DNA of 64,000 nt from Pseudomonas chlororaphis (GTDB taxonomy: Bacteria; Pseudomonadota; Gammaproteobacteria; Pseudomonadales; Pseudomonadaceae), in NCBI RefSeq assembly GCF_000783395.1, contig NZ_JSFK01000012.1, positions 1-64,000 of the forward strand, in the 5' to 3' direction. Below the pieces are notes generated by a model, which saw only the letters and a program-made list of their open reading frames with translations, ran no database searches and was not told where the DNA came from. Within the stretch, counting starts at the first letter, position 1. Each line of letters starts with the position of its first letter. Position numbers and translations under genes: made by a program. Positions 27,727 to 36,367 of the stretch are shown here, one piece after another.

Positions 27727-28946
27727 TGAGCGACATTATCCGCCGCGACCCACGCGCCGAATGGATTGCCCGTAACCGCCTGCACCCGCTGCACGCGGCG
27801 ATGCAACCGGCGCAACACAGCTGGATGGGGCCAAATGGCGTCATCCGCAAGAATCTGCACGGCATCGGTTTTATCGGCCCCAATGGCATCAAACGGATCG
27901 ACCGTAGCGGCGCGCAACAGGGCGGGGCGGTCAAACGTACCGCTGCTGTGGAAGTGCAATTGCCGCTGCATCAGGTGCCGGCCCCGGCGTTCTATATCAG
28001 CGTGGTGCCGGACATGGTCGGCGGCCGCTTGAGCAGTCACGATCGTGACTTGCTTGGCCTCGCCCATCAGCTTGCCGGTCAGGATGGTGCGGTGTTGGCG
28101 GTGGTCTTTGGCGAGCACAAGGAAAACGCTTTCGCTACCGCAGGCGTCGATCGCTTGCTGGTACTCGAAGGTGAGGAATTCAGCGGTTATGCACCGGAAC
28201 AGCGAGTGCAAGGTTTGCGCGCTGTGGATAACCAGTTCAATCCACGTCACTGGCTGCTGCCGGACAGCCGCAGCAGTGGTGGCGAGCTCGGCCGACGCTT
28301 TGCCGCTGCATTGGGCGAGCGCCCGGCCACGCGGGTCTGGCAGGTCAAGGATCAGGAGTGCATTGGCCGAGCAGGCGCCGGGCTGCAAGACCTCGCGCGT
28401 CCCGTCGCACGATTGATTCTGGCGGCGGCCGAGTGCGCCGAGCCGGTCAGCGAAACTCGCCACGAAGCGTTGCCGGTGGAGTTATCCACAAGTGTCGCGC
28501 GCAGCCTGTCGCGGATCGAAGATCTCGGCGCTGTGGCGGTGGACCCGGCGGCGATTCCGATGGCCGAAGCGGAGTTCATTTTCTCCGGCGGCAACGGCGT
28601 CAAGGACTGGGCACTGTTTCACGAAACGGCCGCAGCACTTGGCGCCACCGAAGGCGCCTCGCGGGTTGCGGTGGACGATGGCTTTATGGCCCGTGATCGT
28701 CAGGTCGGCGCGTCCGGCACCTGGGTCACCGCACGGGTTTATGTGGCTGTGGGTATCTCCGGGGCGATCCAGCACCTGCAAGGTATTGGTGCTTGCGACA
28801 AGGTGGTGGCGATCAACCTCGACCCGGGCTGCGACATGATCAAGCGCGCCGACCTCTCAGTGATCGGCGAAAGCGCAGAGATTCTGCAAGCGTTGATCGA
28901 AGCGGTCGCGGCTTACCGCAACGAAGCCAAGCGCGATGCGGCTTAA
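27726..28946 (+). CDS. etfA: electron transfer flavoprotein alpha subunit (dgc-linked)
   Basis: This 406-residue ETF-alpha-like protein has the family C-terminal FAD-binding segment (AVGISGAIQHLQGI, ACDKVVAINLDPGCDMIKRADLSVIG). It starts within the dgcB stop (ATGA overlap of one base), so it is translationally coupled. The N-terminal 50 residues are an unusual extension relative to normal ETF-alpha (about 310 residues). It corresponds to the P. aeruginosa gene beside dgcB (PA5400) and should accept electrons in dimethylglycine oxidation. Confidence 0.92.
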   Translation: MSDIIRRDPRAEWIARNRLHPLHAAMQPAQHSWMGPNGVIRKNLHGIGFIGPNGIKRIDRSGAQQGGAVKRTAAVEVQLPLHQVPAPAFYISVVPDMVGGRLSSHDRDLLGLAHQLAGQDGAVLAVVFGEHKENAFATAGVDRLLVLEGEEFSGYAPEQRVQGLRAVDNQFNPRHWLLPDSRSSGGELGRRFAAALGERPATRVWQVKDQECIGRAGAGLQDLARPVARLILAAAECAEPVSETRHEALPVELSTSVARSLSRIEDLGAVAVDPAAIPMAEAEFIFSGGNGVKDWALFHETAAALGATEGASRVAVDDGFMARDRQVGASGTWVTARVYVAVGISGAIQHLQGIGACDKVVAINLDPGCDMIKRADLSVIGESAEILQALIEAVAAYRNEAKRDAA

Positions 28947-28955
28947 GGAAACGCT

Positions 28956-29726
28956 ATGAACACGAAAGTAATCAGTCTGGTTTCCATCGGCGCCCACCCG
29001 ACTTCGGGCAGGCCACGCCGCGCCGACCAGGATGCCCGCGCCGTGGAACTGGGCCTGCAACTGGCTGGGGATAACCTGCAAGTGCTGCATGCCGGCGACG
29101 TCGCGGAACCGGCATTGCGCGCCTATCTGGGCATGGGTCTTGAGCAGATGCATGTATTGGAACAGCCCGCCGGTGCTGATGCCTTGCCGGCGCTGACCGA
29201 GTATCTGCGTGATGCCGGGGCGCAAGTGGTGTTGACCGGCAGTCAGGCGGAAACCGGTGAAGGTTCGGGGATGTTGCCGTTCCTGCTGGCGGAAGGTCTG
29301 GGCTGGCCGTTGGTGGTCGGGCTGGCGCAGGTCGAGTCGATCAATGACGGTTCGGCGCTGGTGCTGCAAGCGTTGCCGCGTGGGCAGCGGCGGCGGTTGA
29401 AGGTGAAGCTGCCGTTTCTGGCGACTGTGGATAACGCTGCGCCGAAGCCTCGGCAGAGTGCTTATGGTCCGGCGCGGCGGGGCGTTTTGCAGGCTGAAGA
29501 TGTCGAAGTTGTGGACGATGAGTTGCTCGCGGTTGCCACTTTGCAAGCGGCCAAGCCACGGCCGAAACGCTTGAAGGTGATCAAGGCCAAAAGCGGTGCC
29601 GACCGGATGAAAGCCGCGACGGCCAAGGCCAGTGGTGGCGGGGGGCAAGTGCTCAAGGGGGTTACCGCAGAAGCTGGTGCTGAAGCGATCCTCAAGTTGC
29701 TGATTGAAGAAGGTGTTGTTCGCTGA
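28956..29726 (+). CDS. etfB: electron transfer flavoprotein beta subunit (dgc-linked)
   Basis: This 256-residue ETF-beta-like protein has an adenine-nucleotide-binding opening (LVSIGAHPTSGRPRRADQDARAVELGLQL) and the segment VVLTGSQAETGEGSGMLPFLLAEGLGWP. The lysine/arginine-rich region near 140-150 (PRGQRRRLKVKLP) matches ETF-beta. It follows etfA by 10 bp and is the last gene before a 1.1-kb non-coding stretch, so it likely ends the transcript. Its partner is the EtfA encoded just upstream. Confidence 0.92.
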   Translation: MNTKVISLVSIGAHPTSGRPRRADQDARAVELGLQLAGDNLQVLHAGDVAEPALRAYLGMGLEQMHVLEQPAGADALPALTEYLRDAGAQVVLTGSQAETGEGSGMLPFLLAEGLGWPLVVGLAQVESINDGSALVLQALPRGQRRRLKVKLPFLATVDNAAPKPRQSAYGPARRGVLQAEDVEVVDDELLAVATLQAAKPRPKRLKVIKAKSGADRMKAATAKASGGGGQVLKGVTAEAGAEAILKLLIEEGVVR

Positions 29727-29728
29727 AG

Positions 29729-29930
29729 AGCCCCTCACCCCAGCCCTCTCCCAGAGGGAGAGGGGATCTACGGTGGCGTACTCAAGCGTTACATCGACCT
29801 GAAAGATCTGCGCGAACTCAGGTTTGGCCAAGCTAAGGACACCGCATAAGGCGCAGGTCGCTGCATATTTCCAATATACCTGGGTCGGCTCCCTCTCCCG
29901 GAGGGAGAAGGCTGGGGTGAGGGGGGGCGG
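29729..29930. repeat. R2 repeat element after etfB
   Basis: The inverted ends CCCCTCACCCCAGCCCTCTC and GAAGGCTGGGGTGAGGGG match the element at 6715, but the interior differs. It sits 3 bp past the etfB stop and may stabilise or end that mRNA. Confidence 0.75.
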
Positions 29931-30626
29931 TTTACCCACAATCCCTGTTGGCGGATCTGTGGATAACATGTTCGCCCCTCTCTAGACCCTACGCCCATCA
30001 AGCCCTACAGCCATCCGATCAAAAAACGACCAGCCTAAGTCACGGATTTTCAGAGCTTTTTCGGCAGGATAACTGAACAAGTTGCCCCCAATCTCTGTTG
30101 GCGCTTCTGTGGATAAGATGTTCGCTATCGTCTGAAAGCCATACAAAACGTGGCTTGCGAAGATGTGGTCGAAAAACAGTCAATTCGTCTGTTTCCATGG
30201 AAAACTCCCGCGCAAACCTCGATTTCACACAGCCTCCAACGCTTTTCCACAGATACGGCAAAGTTACCCCCGAACTCTGTTGGCGCTTCTGTGGATAACA
30301 TGTTTGCCATCCTCTACAGGCCATGCAGAACGTGGCTTACAAGAATGTGATCAAAAATCAACCAATGCGTCTCGCAAACCGTCCTTCTGGATAAGTCACG
30401 TTTTTTCTTCACAAATCAGCGAGTTATTTTCGCAGTCATCCACAGTTACCCCCATTTGCTGTGGGTGGTTATGTGGATAACTTGTTCGTCAAACCTTGCA
30501 AGCCCCGCCCGCCTTAGTCCAAACGGCACTTGATCACATTTCATACAGTTCTAAGGCGTTGCCTTGACTTCGATTCCTGCGCTGTCTTCACTGCAATGGC
30601 ACAAGGACAGCCGTCACTTATCCACA
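29931..30626. repeat. tandem repeat carrying a cluster of DnaA boxes
   Basis: Four diverged units begin TTACCC/GTTGCCCCC and carry TCTGTTGGCGCTTC followed by TGTGGATAA. Exact DnaA boxes (TGTGGATAA) lie at 29958, 30108, 30290 and 30472, spaced 150, 182 and 182 bp; a fifth, inverted box (TTATCCACA) is at 30618. Single-mismatch boxes lie at 29932, 30243, 30386 and 30436. Each unit also has GATC/GTCGAAAAA-type blocks downstream of the box. No open frame is convincing. It resembles a datA/DARS-like DnaA-binding locus. Confidence 0.75.
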
Positions 30627-30645
30627 TCAGGTTCTGGGAGAACGC

Positions 30646-30732
30646 ATGATGGATAGCCAGCCGCACCGCCCCCCGCCCTCGCCACGCAAGCGCACGCTCC
30701 GGCGCGCCGCCAATCAGCACGCTCGCCTGTAG
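30646..30732 (+). CDS. possible 28-residue leader ORF
   Basis: A short frame starts with a double ATG preceded by GGGAG at the right distance. It encodes 28 arginine/proline-rich residues (MMDSQPHRPPPSPRKR...). It ends 124 bp before the GMC gene. A CCGGAC...GATCCGG dyad follows near 30766-30780, which could be part of an attenuator. It may also be chance in GC-rich sequence. Confidence 0.25.
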   Translation: MMDSQPHRPPPSPRKRTLRRAANQHARL

Positions 30733-30856
30733 CGCGCCACACCCGCCAGACCGCTGTGCTGTCGCCGGACTTGATCCGGTGGCCAGGTGCCCGTTCGCCC
30801 ATTGATTGCAGGCAACCGCAGAGTTGCCCCATCTGCCTGATTAGAGGAACCACCTC

Positions 30857-33800
30857 ATGACACGGATCGCAACGCCCATCAGCGAGATCAAGGAACACTA
30901 CGATGTGATTGTAATCGGCTCAGGTTACGGCGGCGGCATCGCTGCCTCGCGCCTGTCCCGTGCCGGCAAACGTGTGTGCCTGCTTGAACGCGGTCGGGAA
31001 ATCCAGCCCGGCGAATACCCCAACACCATGATCGCCGCCACCGAAGAACTGCAGGTGCATGACCCGGATGGCCATATCGGCTCGCGCACCGGGCTGTTCG
31101 ACTTGCACGTCAACGCCCAGCAAAACGTTGTGGTCGGTTGCGGCCTCGGCGGCACGTCGTTGATCAACGCCAACGTGGCCCTTGAGCCAGAGCCGGGCGT
31201 GTTCGATGACCCGCGCTGGCCGCAAGCGGTGCGTGAGCACCGCGACACGCTGCTCAAGGACGGGTATGCCCGCGCCCGGGAAATGCTCAAACCCAATCCT
31301 TACCCGAGCACTTCGCCGAATCTGCCCAAACTCGATGCCAACAAGAAATCGGCGGATTACCTCAAGCAGGGTGCGCATTTCTACAAGCCGCCGATCAACG
31401 TGACTTTCGACAAACTGCCGAACAACCTTAACCACGTCGGTGTTGAGCAACTGCCGTGCAACCAGTGCGGCGATTGCGTTTCTGGCTGTAACAACAAGGC
31501 CAAGAACACCACGCTGATGAACTACCTGCCGGACGCCTGGAACCACGGCGCGGAGATTTTCTGTCAGGCCGAAGTGCGCCATCTGGAGCGTGACGGTGAT
31601 GGCTGGATCGTGCACTTCCAATACCTCGACAGCGGGCGTGAGATGTTCAGCGCACCGACGTTGTTCGTGAAGGCCGATATCGTCGTGGTCTCTGCCGGCA
31701 CGCTTGGCTCGACCGAAATTCTCCTGCGCACGCGTGACAAAGGCGTGGTGATGTCCGGCCAGCTCGGCGAAAACATGAGCGGCAATGGCGACATCCTCGG
31801 CTTCGGCCACAACTGCGAGCAGACCATCAACGGCATCGGTTTCGGCGCGCACCCGGCCAAGGAACTGCACCCGGTCGGTCCGTGCATCACCTCGGTGATC
31901 GACATGCGCACCGAAGGCGACTGGCGCAGCCGCATGGTCATCGAGGAAGGCTCGATCCCCGGCGCCCTCGGTCGGCCAATGGTGCCGGCGATGGCCGGTT
32001 TTGCCGAGATGATCGGCGTGGCCACCGATGACAGTTTCAGCGGCAAGGTGAAATACAAAGAACGCGAAGCGGAAAGCTTCCTGCGCGGCCCGTATTACGG
32101 CGCGCTGCACAACATGCAGACCTACCTGATCATGAGCCACGACAGCGGCCAGGGACGGATGGTCCTCGACAGCAAGGACCAGCTGCGCATCGACTGGCCC
32201 GGCGTTGGCGAGCAGGAGAATTTCAAACTCGGCAACGAGCGTCTGCACCAGAGCACCAAGGCACTGGGTGGCGTATGGGTAGAGAATCCGATCTGGACCA
32301 AACTGCTCAAGCACAGCATCGTCTCGGTGCACCCGTTGGGCGGTTGCGTGATGGGCGAAGATGCGGCGCAAGGCGTGGTCAATCACAAGGGCCAGGTGTT
32401 CAGCGGTGCCAGCGGCACGGATGTTTACGCTAATTTGTACGTGACTGACGGCGCGGTAATTCCGACGTCGCTGGCGGTCAACCCGCTGTTGACCATCTCC
32501 GCGGTGAGTGAGCGCAACATGGGCCTGCTCGCCGCCGACCGTGGTTGGCAGATCGATTACACGTTGCCTTCTGCGCCGCGCAAACCGGTGGCGCCGCCAA
32601 CCCTCGGCGTGCAGTTCACCGAAACCATGAAGGGCTATTTCTCTCGCGCCTTCACTGCGGCGCAAAGCACCGATCTGAAAGTCTACGAAGCAGCGGCCAA
32701 GCGCGGTGAGGCGGACAATTCTCCGATTGATTTCACTCTGACCATCACCGCCAACGACATGAACCGGATGATCAAGGAACCCGAGCATGCGGCGACCATC
32801 GTCGGCACGGTGATCGCCCCAGCGCTGTCACCGCAGCCGCTGACTGCGAGCAACGGTGTGTTCAACCTGTTCGAGCAATTCGAGCAACAGGTCGATACGC
32901 GTCACATGAAATACGACATGAAACTGACCGCCGAGGACGGCAACGACTATTTCTTCAGCGCCTTCAAAACTGTGCCGGAAGACAACGGCGTGCTGAACAT
33001 CTGGCACGACACCAGCACGCTCTACGTGACGCTGTATCGCGGGCCGGACAAGACCGGTGAGGTGATCGGCTCCGGGGTGATGCACATCCATCCGACCGAT
33101 TTCGCCAAGCAGATGACCACCATGAAAGTCCTCAACGCGCGCAACGAACGTGAGCGGATCGAAGGGCTGGCGCGCTTTGGCAAATTCTTCGCGGGGATTC
33201 TCTGGGAAAGTTACGGCGGCGTGTTCGCCGGGGATATCTACTTCAATCCGGATGCACCACCACGGCTGAAACGGCCGCTGGATGCGCCGACGCCAGCGGT
33301 GCATTTCTTCCCCACCGAGGACGGTGTCGAGTTGCGCCTGACCCGTTATCAGGCCGGGAGCAAAGGCCCGGTGATGCTGGTGCATGGTTTGGGCGTGGGC
33401 TCGAATATCTTTTCCACCGACACCATCCAGACCAACCTGCTCGAATACCTGTGCAAACACGATTACGACGTCTGGTTGCTGGATTTCCGTGTGAGCATTT
33501 TGCTGCCGGCGAGCAAGAAGGAGTGGAACGGCGACCAGATCGCCCAATACGACTTCAAGGCTGCCATCGCGCAGATTCAGCAAGAGACCAACGCCAAAGA
33601 CGTGCAGTGCGTGGTGCATTGCTACGGCGCGACGACATTCTTCATGTCGCTGCTAGCGGGGTTGCAGGGCGTGCGCTCGGTGGTCTGCTCGCAGATTGCC
33701 GCTGACACCGTGGTCGCCACAGCAACGGGGTTGAAGGCTGGCTTGCACCTGCCGGGCATGCTTGATGCGATCGGCATCAAGTCGATGACGGCTTACGCCG

Positions 33801-34309
33801 ACAGCAAGGAAAACTGGTTCAACAAACTCTACGACAAAGCGCTTAACGGCTACGCGCGGATCGAGGCGCAGGGTTATTGCACCAACCCGGTGTGCCACCG
33901 AATCACCTTCATGTACGCGTCGCTGTATCGCCACGACACCCTCAACGAAACCCTGCACGACAACCTGCACGAGTTGTTCGGTGAGTCGAACATCGAAACC
34001 TTCGAGCACCTGGCGCTGATCGTGCGCAAAGGGCATCTGGTGGATTTCAAAGGCAACGATGTTTACATGCCGCACTTTGATCGGCTGACCATGCCGATCT
34101 GTTTTATCAGTGGTGCCGACAACCAGTGCTATCTGCCGGAAAGCACTCTCAAGACCTACCAGCGTTTGTGCGACATGCATGGGCCTGCGCGTTACAGCCG
34201 ACAAGTGGTGCCGGGCTACGGCCACATCGACTGCATGTTCGGCAAGAACGCGGTGGTCGATGTCTATCCGATCATCCTTGAACACCTGGAGAAAACTGCC
34301 CTCGGCTGA
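30857..34309 (+). CDS. GMC oxidoreductase fused to an alpha/beta hydrolase
   Basis: This 1150-residue protein joins two enzymes. The N-terminal part (about 1-560) is a GMC flavoprotein of the cholesterol-oxidase type: FAD motif GSGYGGG at 21-27, a cysteine cluster C201-x2-C204-x2-C207-x3-C211, and a C-terminal motif HPLGGCVMGE. A middle region of about 280 residues has no clear domain. The C-terminal alpha/beta hydrolase (about 810-1150) has GPVMLVHGLGVGSNIF and catalytic-type H1123. The nucleophile elbow is VVHCYGAT, so a cysteine (C922) stands where serine is usual. No signal peptide is present. It is followed by the cytochrome and phosphoesterase genes. Substrate unknown; a sterol or long-chain ester alcohol is a guess. 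Confidence 0.8.
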   Translation: MTRIATPISEIKEHYDVIVIGSGYGGGIAASRLSRAGKRVCLLERGREIQPGEYPNTMIAATEELQVHDPDGHIGSRTGLFDLHVNAQQNVVVGCGLGGTSLINANVALEPEPGVFDDPRWPQAVREHRDTLLKDGYARAREMLKPNPYPSTSPNLPKLDANKKSADYLKQGAHFYKPPINVTFDKLPNNLNHVGVEQLPCNQCGDCVSGCNNKAKNTTLMNYLPDAWNHGAEIFCQAEVRHLERDGDGWIVHFQYLDSGREMFSAPTLFVKADIVVVSAGTLGSTEILLRTRDKGVVMSGQLGENMSGNGDILGFGHNCEQTINGIGFGAHPAKELHPVGPCITSVIDMRTEGDWRSRMVIEEGSIPGALGRPMVPAMAGFAEMIGVATDDSFSGKVKYKEREAESFLRGPYYGALHNMQTYLIMSHDSGQGRMVLDSKDQLRIDWPGVGEQENFKLGNERLHQSTKALGGVWVENPIWTKLLKHSIVSVHPLGGCVMGEDAAQGVVNHKGQVFSGASGTDVYANLYVTDGAVIPTSLAVNPLLTISAVSERNMGLLAADRGWQIDYTLPSAPRKPVAPPTLGVQFTETMKGYFSRAFTAAQSTDLKVYEAAAKRGEADNSPIDFTLTITANDMNRMIKEPEHAATIVGTVIAPALSPQPLTASNGVFNLFEQFEQQVDTRHMKYDMKLTAEDGNDYFFSAFKTVPEDNGVLNIWHDTSTLYVTLYRGPDKTGEVIGSGVMHIHPTDFAKQMTTMKVLNARNERERIEGLARFGKFFAGILWESYGGVFAGDIYFNPDAPPRLKRPLDAPTPAVHFFPTEDGVELRLTRYQAGSKGPVMLVHGLGVGSNIFSTDTIQTNLLEYLCKHDYDVWLLDFRVSILLPASKKEWNGDQIAQYDFKAAIAQIQQETNAKDVQCVVHCYGATTFFMSLLAGLQGVRSVVCSQIAADTVVATATGLKAGLHLPGMLDAIGIKSMTAYADSKENWFNKLYDKALNGYARIEAQGYCTNPVCHRITFMYASLYRHDTLNETLHDNLHELFGESNIETFEHLALIVRKGHLVDFKGNDVYMPHFDRLTMPICFISGADNQCYLPESTLKTYQRLCDMHGPARYSRQVVPGYGHIDCMFGKNAVVDVYPIILEHLEKTALG

Positions 34310-34328
34310 CGTTAGACCGAGTCGACCG

Positions 34329-34423
34329 CTTCGCGAGCAGGCTCGCTCCCACAGGGTTTTGTGCCAGTCACAAAACCAGTGGGCATCCCCAATCCAATGT
34401 GGGAGCGAGCCTGCTCGCGAAAG
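34329..34423. repeat. R1 REP pair between GMC and cytochrome genes
   Basis: Arms CGCGAGCAGGCTCGCTCCCA and TGTGGGAGCGAGCCTGCTCG lie between the GMC gene and the cytochrome gene, so the cluster carries the same repeats as the host chromosome. Confidence 0.87.
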
Positions 34424-34473
34424 CGGTGCATCTGGCGCTACATCTCTCCGGTCTGCACAAGGAAATGGATGAC

Positions 34474-36342
34474 ATGGACAGCTACATCCGCTGGTTTCAA
34501 CGCTTCATCTGGATCGGCATTGCGATGAACATGGTGTTCGCCATCCCCGCGCTGTTCGCGCCGGGCTTGCTGACATCGGTGGTCGGGCTGCCGCCGCAAC
34601 TCTCTGACCCGTGGCTGGAAAACGCCGGCATGCTGCTGGTCGGCATCAGCGTGTTTTACATGCCGTCGGGCTTCAACGCACCGCGCTATGTGGTGCATTC
34701 CTGGCTGTGTGTGCTGACGCGATTGATCGCGGTGTTCTTCTGGATCTACCTGATCAACACCAGCAGCCAGGGCTCGGTGTTTGTGCCGATGTTGATGGGC
34801 GATCTGAGCTTTTTCCTGGTCCTCGGCATTTTGCTCTACCTCGGTACCACGCCGGAGAGCCGGCCGTGGGCGTTGCTCTGTGATGGTTGCCGTGAGTGGC
34901 GCGCGGCGTGGCAGCGGCAATGGCAGAGCCACGCCTTCAAGGTCGGCACGCTGGTGGTGGTCGCGGTGCTCGGCTTCATCGGTTACCAAACCTGGTATCA
35001 GATGCTCCGCGTTGTCCCCGAACAGGAATATGCCTCCGACGAAGATCACTACAAATACGCCGCCATTGGCCTCGGCATCGAAGCGCGCATCCCCTATTAC
35101 CTGTTCGCCGTGCTGCCGCAGATGTGCCCGGAGAAAATGCCCAAACCCGGCGGCTGGGAAGTCTTCGGTTTCCTCTTCGAAAACGGCAAGGACCTGCCGA
35201 TCGGCATGGCCAAACGGCAGATTGGCTACCCGACCGTCGAGCCGAACTGCGCGCTGTGCCACACCGGTTCCTACCGCGCCAATGCCAGCGATGTTGCCGT
35301 CAATGTCCCTAGCGCGCCGGCCAACACCCTGCAACTGCAAGCGTTCCAGTGGTTTGCCTACGATTGCGCCAGCGACCCGAAATTCACCACCGACGCGGTG
35401 ATGGCGGCGATCAACAGCAAGTTCCAGTTGGGCTTCTTCGAGAAACTCTACAACCGCTACCTGATCATGCCGATGGCAAAAAGCGCACTGCTCAAGCAGA
35501 AACAGGCCTACGCCTGGCAGAAGCTGCGTCCGCAACAAGGCCCGGGCCGCACCGACACCTTCAACCCGACGAAAATGGTGGTGTTCGGCTTCCCGGATGA
35601 CTCGACGATCGGCACCGTCGACCTGCCGCAAGTGTGGAACCAGAAACCACGGGAATCGATGTACCTGCACTGGGACGGCAATAACAACAAGATCCACGAA
35701 CGCAACTACGCCGCCGCGATGGCCGTGGGCGCGACGCCGGAATCGGTGTTGCCGCCGAGCTTCAACCGCGTAACCAACTGGCTGCTCGGGCACAAGGCGC
35801 CGGCGTGGCCGTGGGCGCTGGATCAGGCCAAGGTCGCCCAGGGCAAACCGATCTGGGAGGCGAACTGCGCCGCTTGTCATGACTTCGGGCGCGCCGAAAC
35901 CGGACAGGTCACTACCAACATCGAGCAGCTCGGCACCGATCCACACCGGCTCGACTCGTTCACCACGGGGCTGGTGGCCGCGTTTCACACCTTCAAAAAA
36001 CCGCCGTTCGATTTCGGCGCCTACCGCAAGACCCAGAGCTACAGCAACACACCCACCGACGGCGTCTGGCTGCGCGCGCCATACCTGCACAACGGTTCAG
36101 TGCCGACGCTGTGGGACTTGCTGCAACCCGCGGAAAAACGTCCGCAGACGTTCATCACCGGTTCTGACGTCTACGACCCGGTCAACGTCGGTTTCGTCAC
36201 CAGCGGTGCCCAGGCCAAAGCCTCGGCCGACTTTAAATACGACACGCGGCTGGAGGGCAATCACAACAGCGGTCACCTGTACGGCACGACGCTGTCGGAC
36301 GACGACAAGCGCGCGCTGATCGAATTCATGAAAACCCTGTGA
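34474..36342 (+). CDS. membrane-anchored di-haem cytochrome c
   Basis: This 622-residue protein has about five hydrophobic segments in the first 180 residues, then a large soluble domain with two haem-binding CxxCH motifs, C259-ALC-H263 and C465-AAC-H469. The C-terminal 200 residues (WLRAPYLHNGSVPTLWDLL, GTTLSDDDKRALIEFMKTL) match the di-haem cytochrome/RoxA-like family, mostly extracytoplasmic. The start with AAGGA ten bases upstream was chosen over an earlier ATG too close to that site. It probably accepts electrons from the GMC protein or its product, which is inferred from linkage. Confidence 0.82.
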   Translation: MDSYIRWFQRFIWIGIAMNMVFAIPALFAPGLLTSVVGLPPQLSDPWLENAGMLLVGISVFYMPSGFNAPRYVVHSWLCVLTRLIAVFFWIYLINTSSQGSVFVPMLMGDLSFFLVLGILLYLGTTPESRPWALLCDGCREWRAAWQRQWQSHAFKVGTLVVVAVLGFIGYQTWYQMLRVVPEQEYASDEDHYKYAAIGLGIEARIPYYLFAVLPQMCPEKMPKPGGWEVFGFLFENGKDLPIGMAKRQIGYPTVEPNCALCHTGSYRANASDVAVNVPSAPANTLQLQAFQWFAYDCASDPKFTTDAVMAAINSKFQLGFFEKLYNRYLIMPMAKSALLKQKQAYAWQKLRPQQGPGRTDTFNPTKMVVFGFPDDSTIGTVDLPQVWNQKPRESMYLHWDGNNNKIHERNYAAAMAVGATPESVLPPSFNRVTNWLLGHKAPAWPWALDQAKVAQGKPIWEANCAACHDFGRAETGQVTTNIEQLGTDPHRLDSFTTGLVAAFHTFKKPPFDFGAYRKTQSYSNTPTDGVWLRAPYLHNGSVPTLWDLLQPAEKRPQTFITGSDVYDPVNVGFVTSGAQAKASADFKYDTRLEGNHNSGHLYGTTLSDDDKRALIEFMKTL

Positions 36343-36367
36343 ACCCTTACGGATAGAGGAATTTGCC

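Noticed and set aside
29931-30626. The DnaA-box cluster as the chromosomal origin oriC
   Set aside because: No dnaA, dnaN, rpmH or an obvious AT-rich unwinding region is nearby. The flanking genes belong to betaine catabolism.
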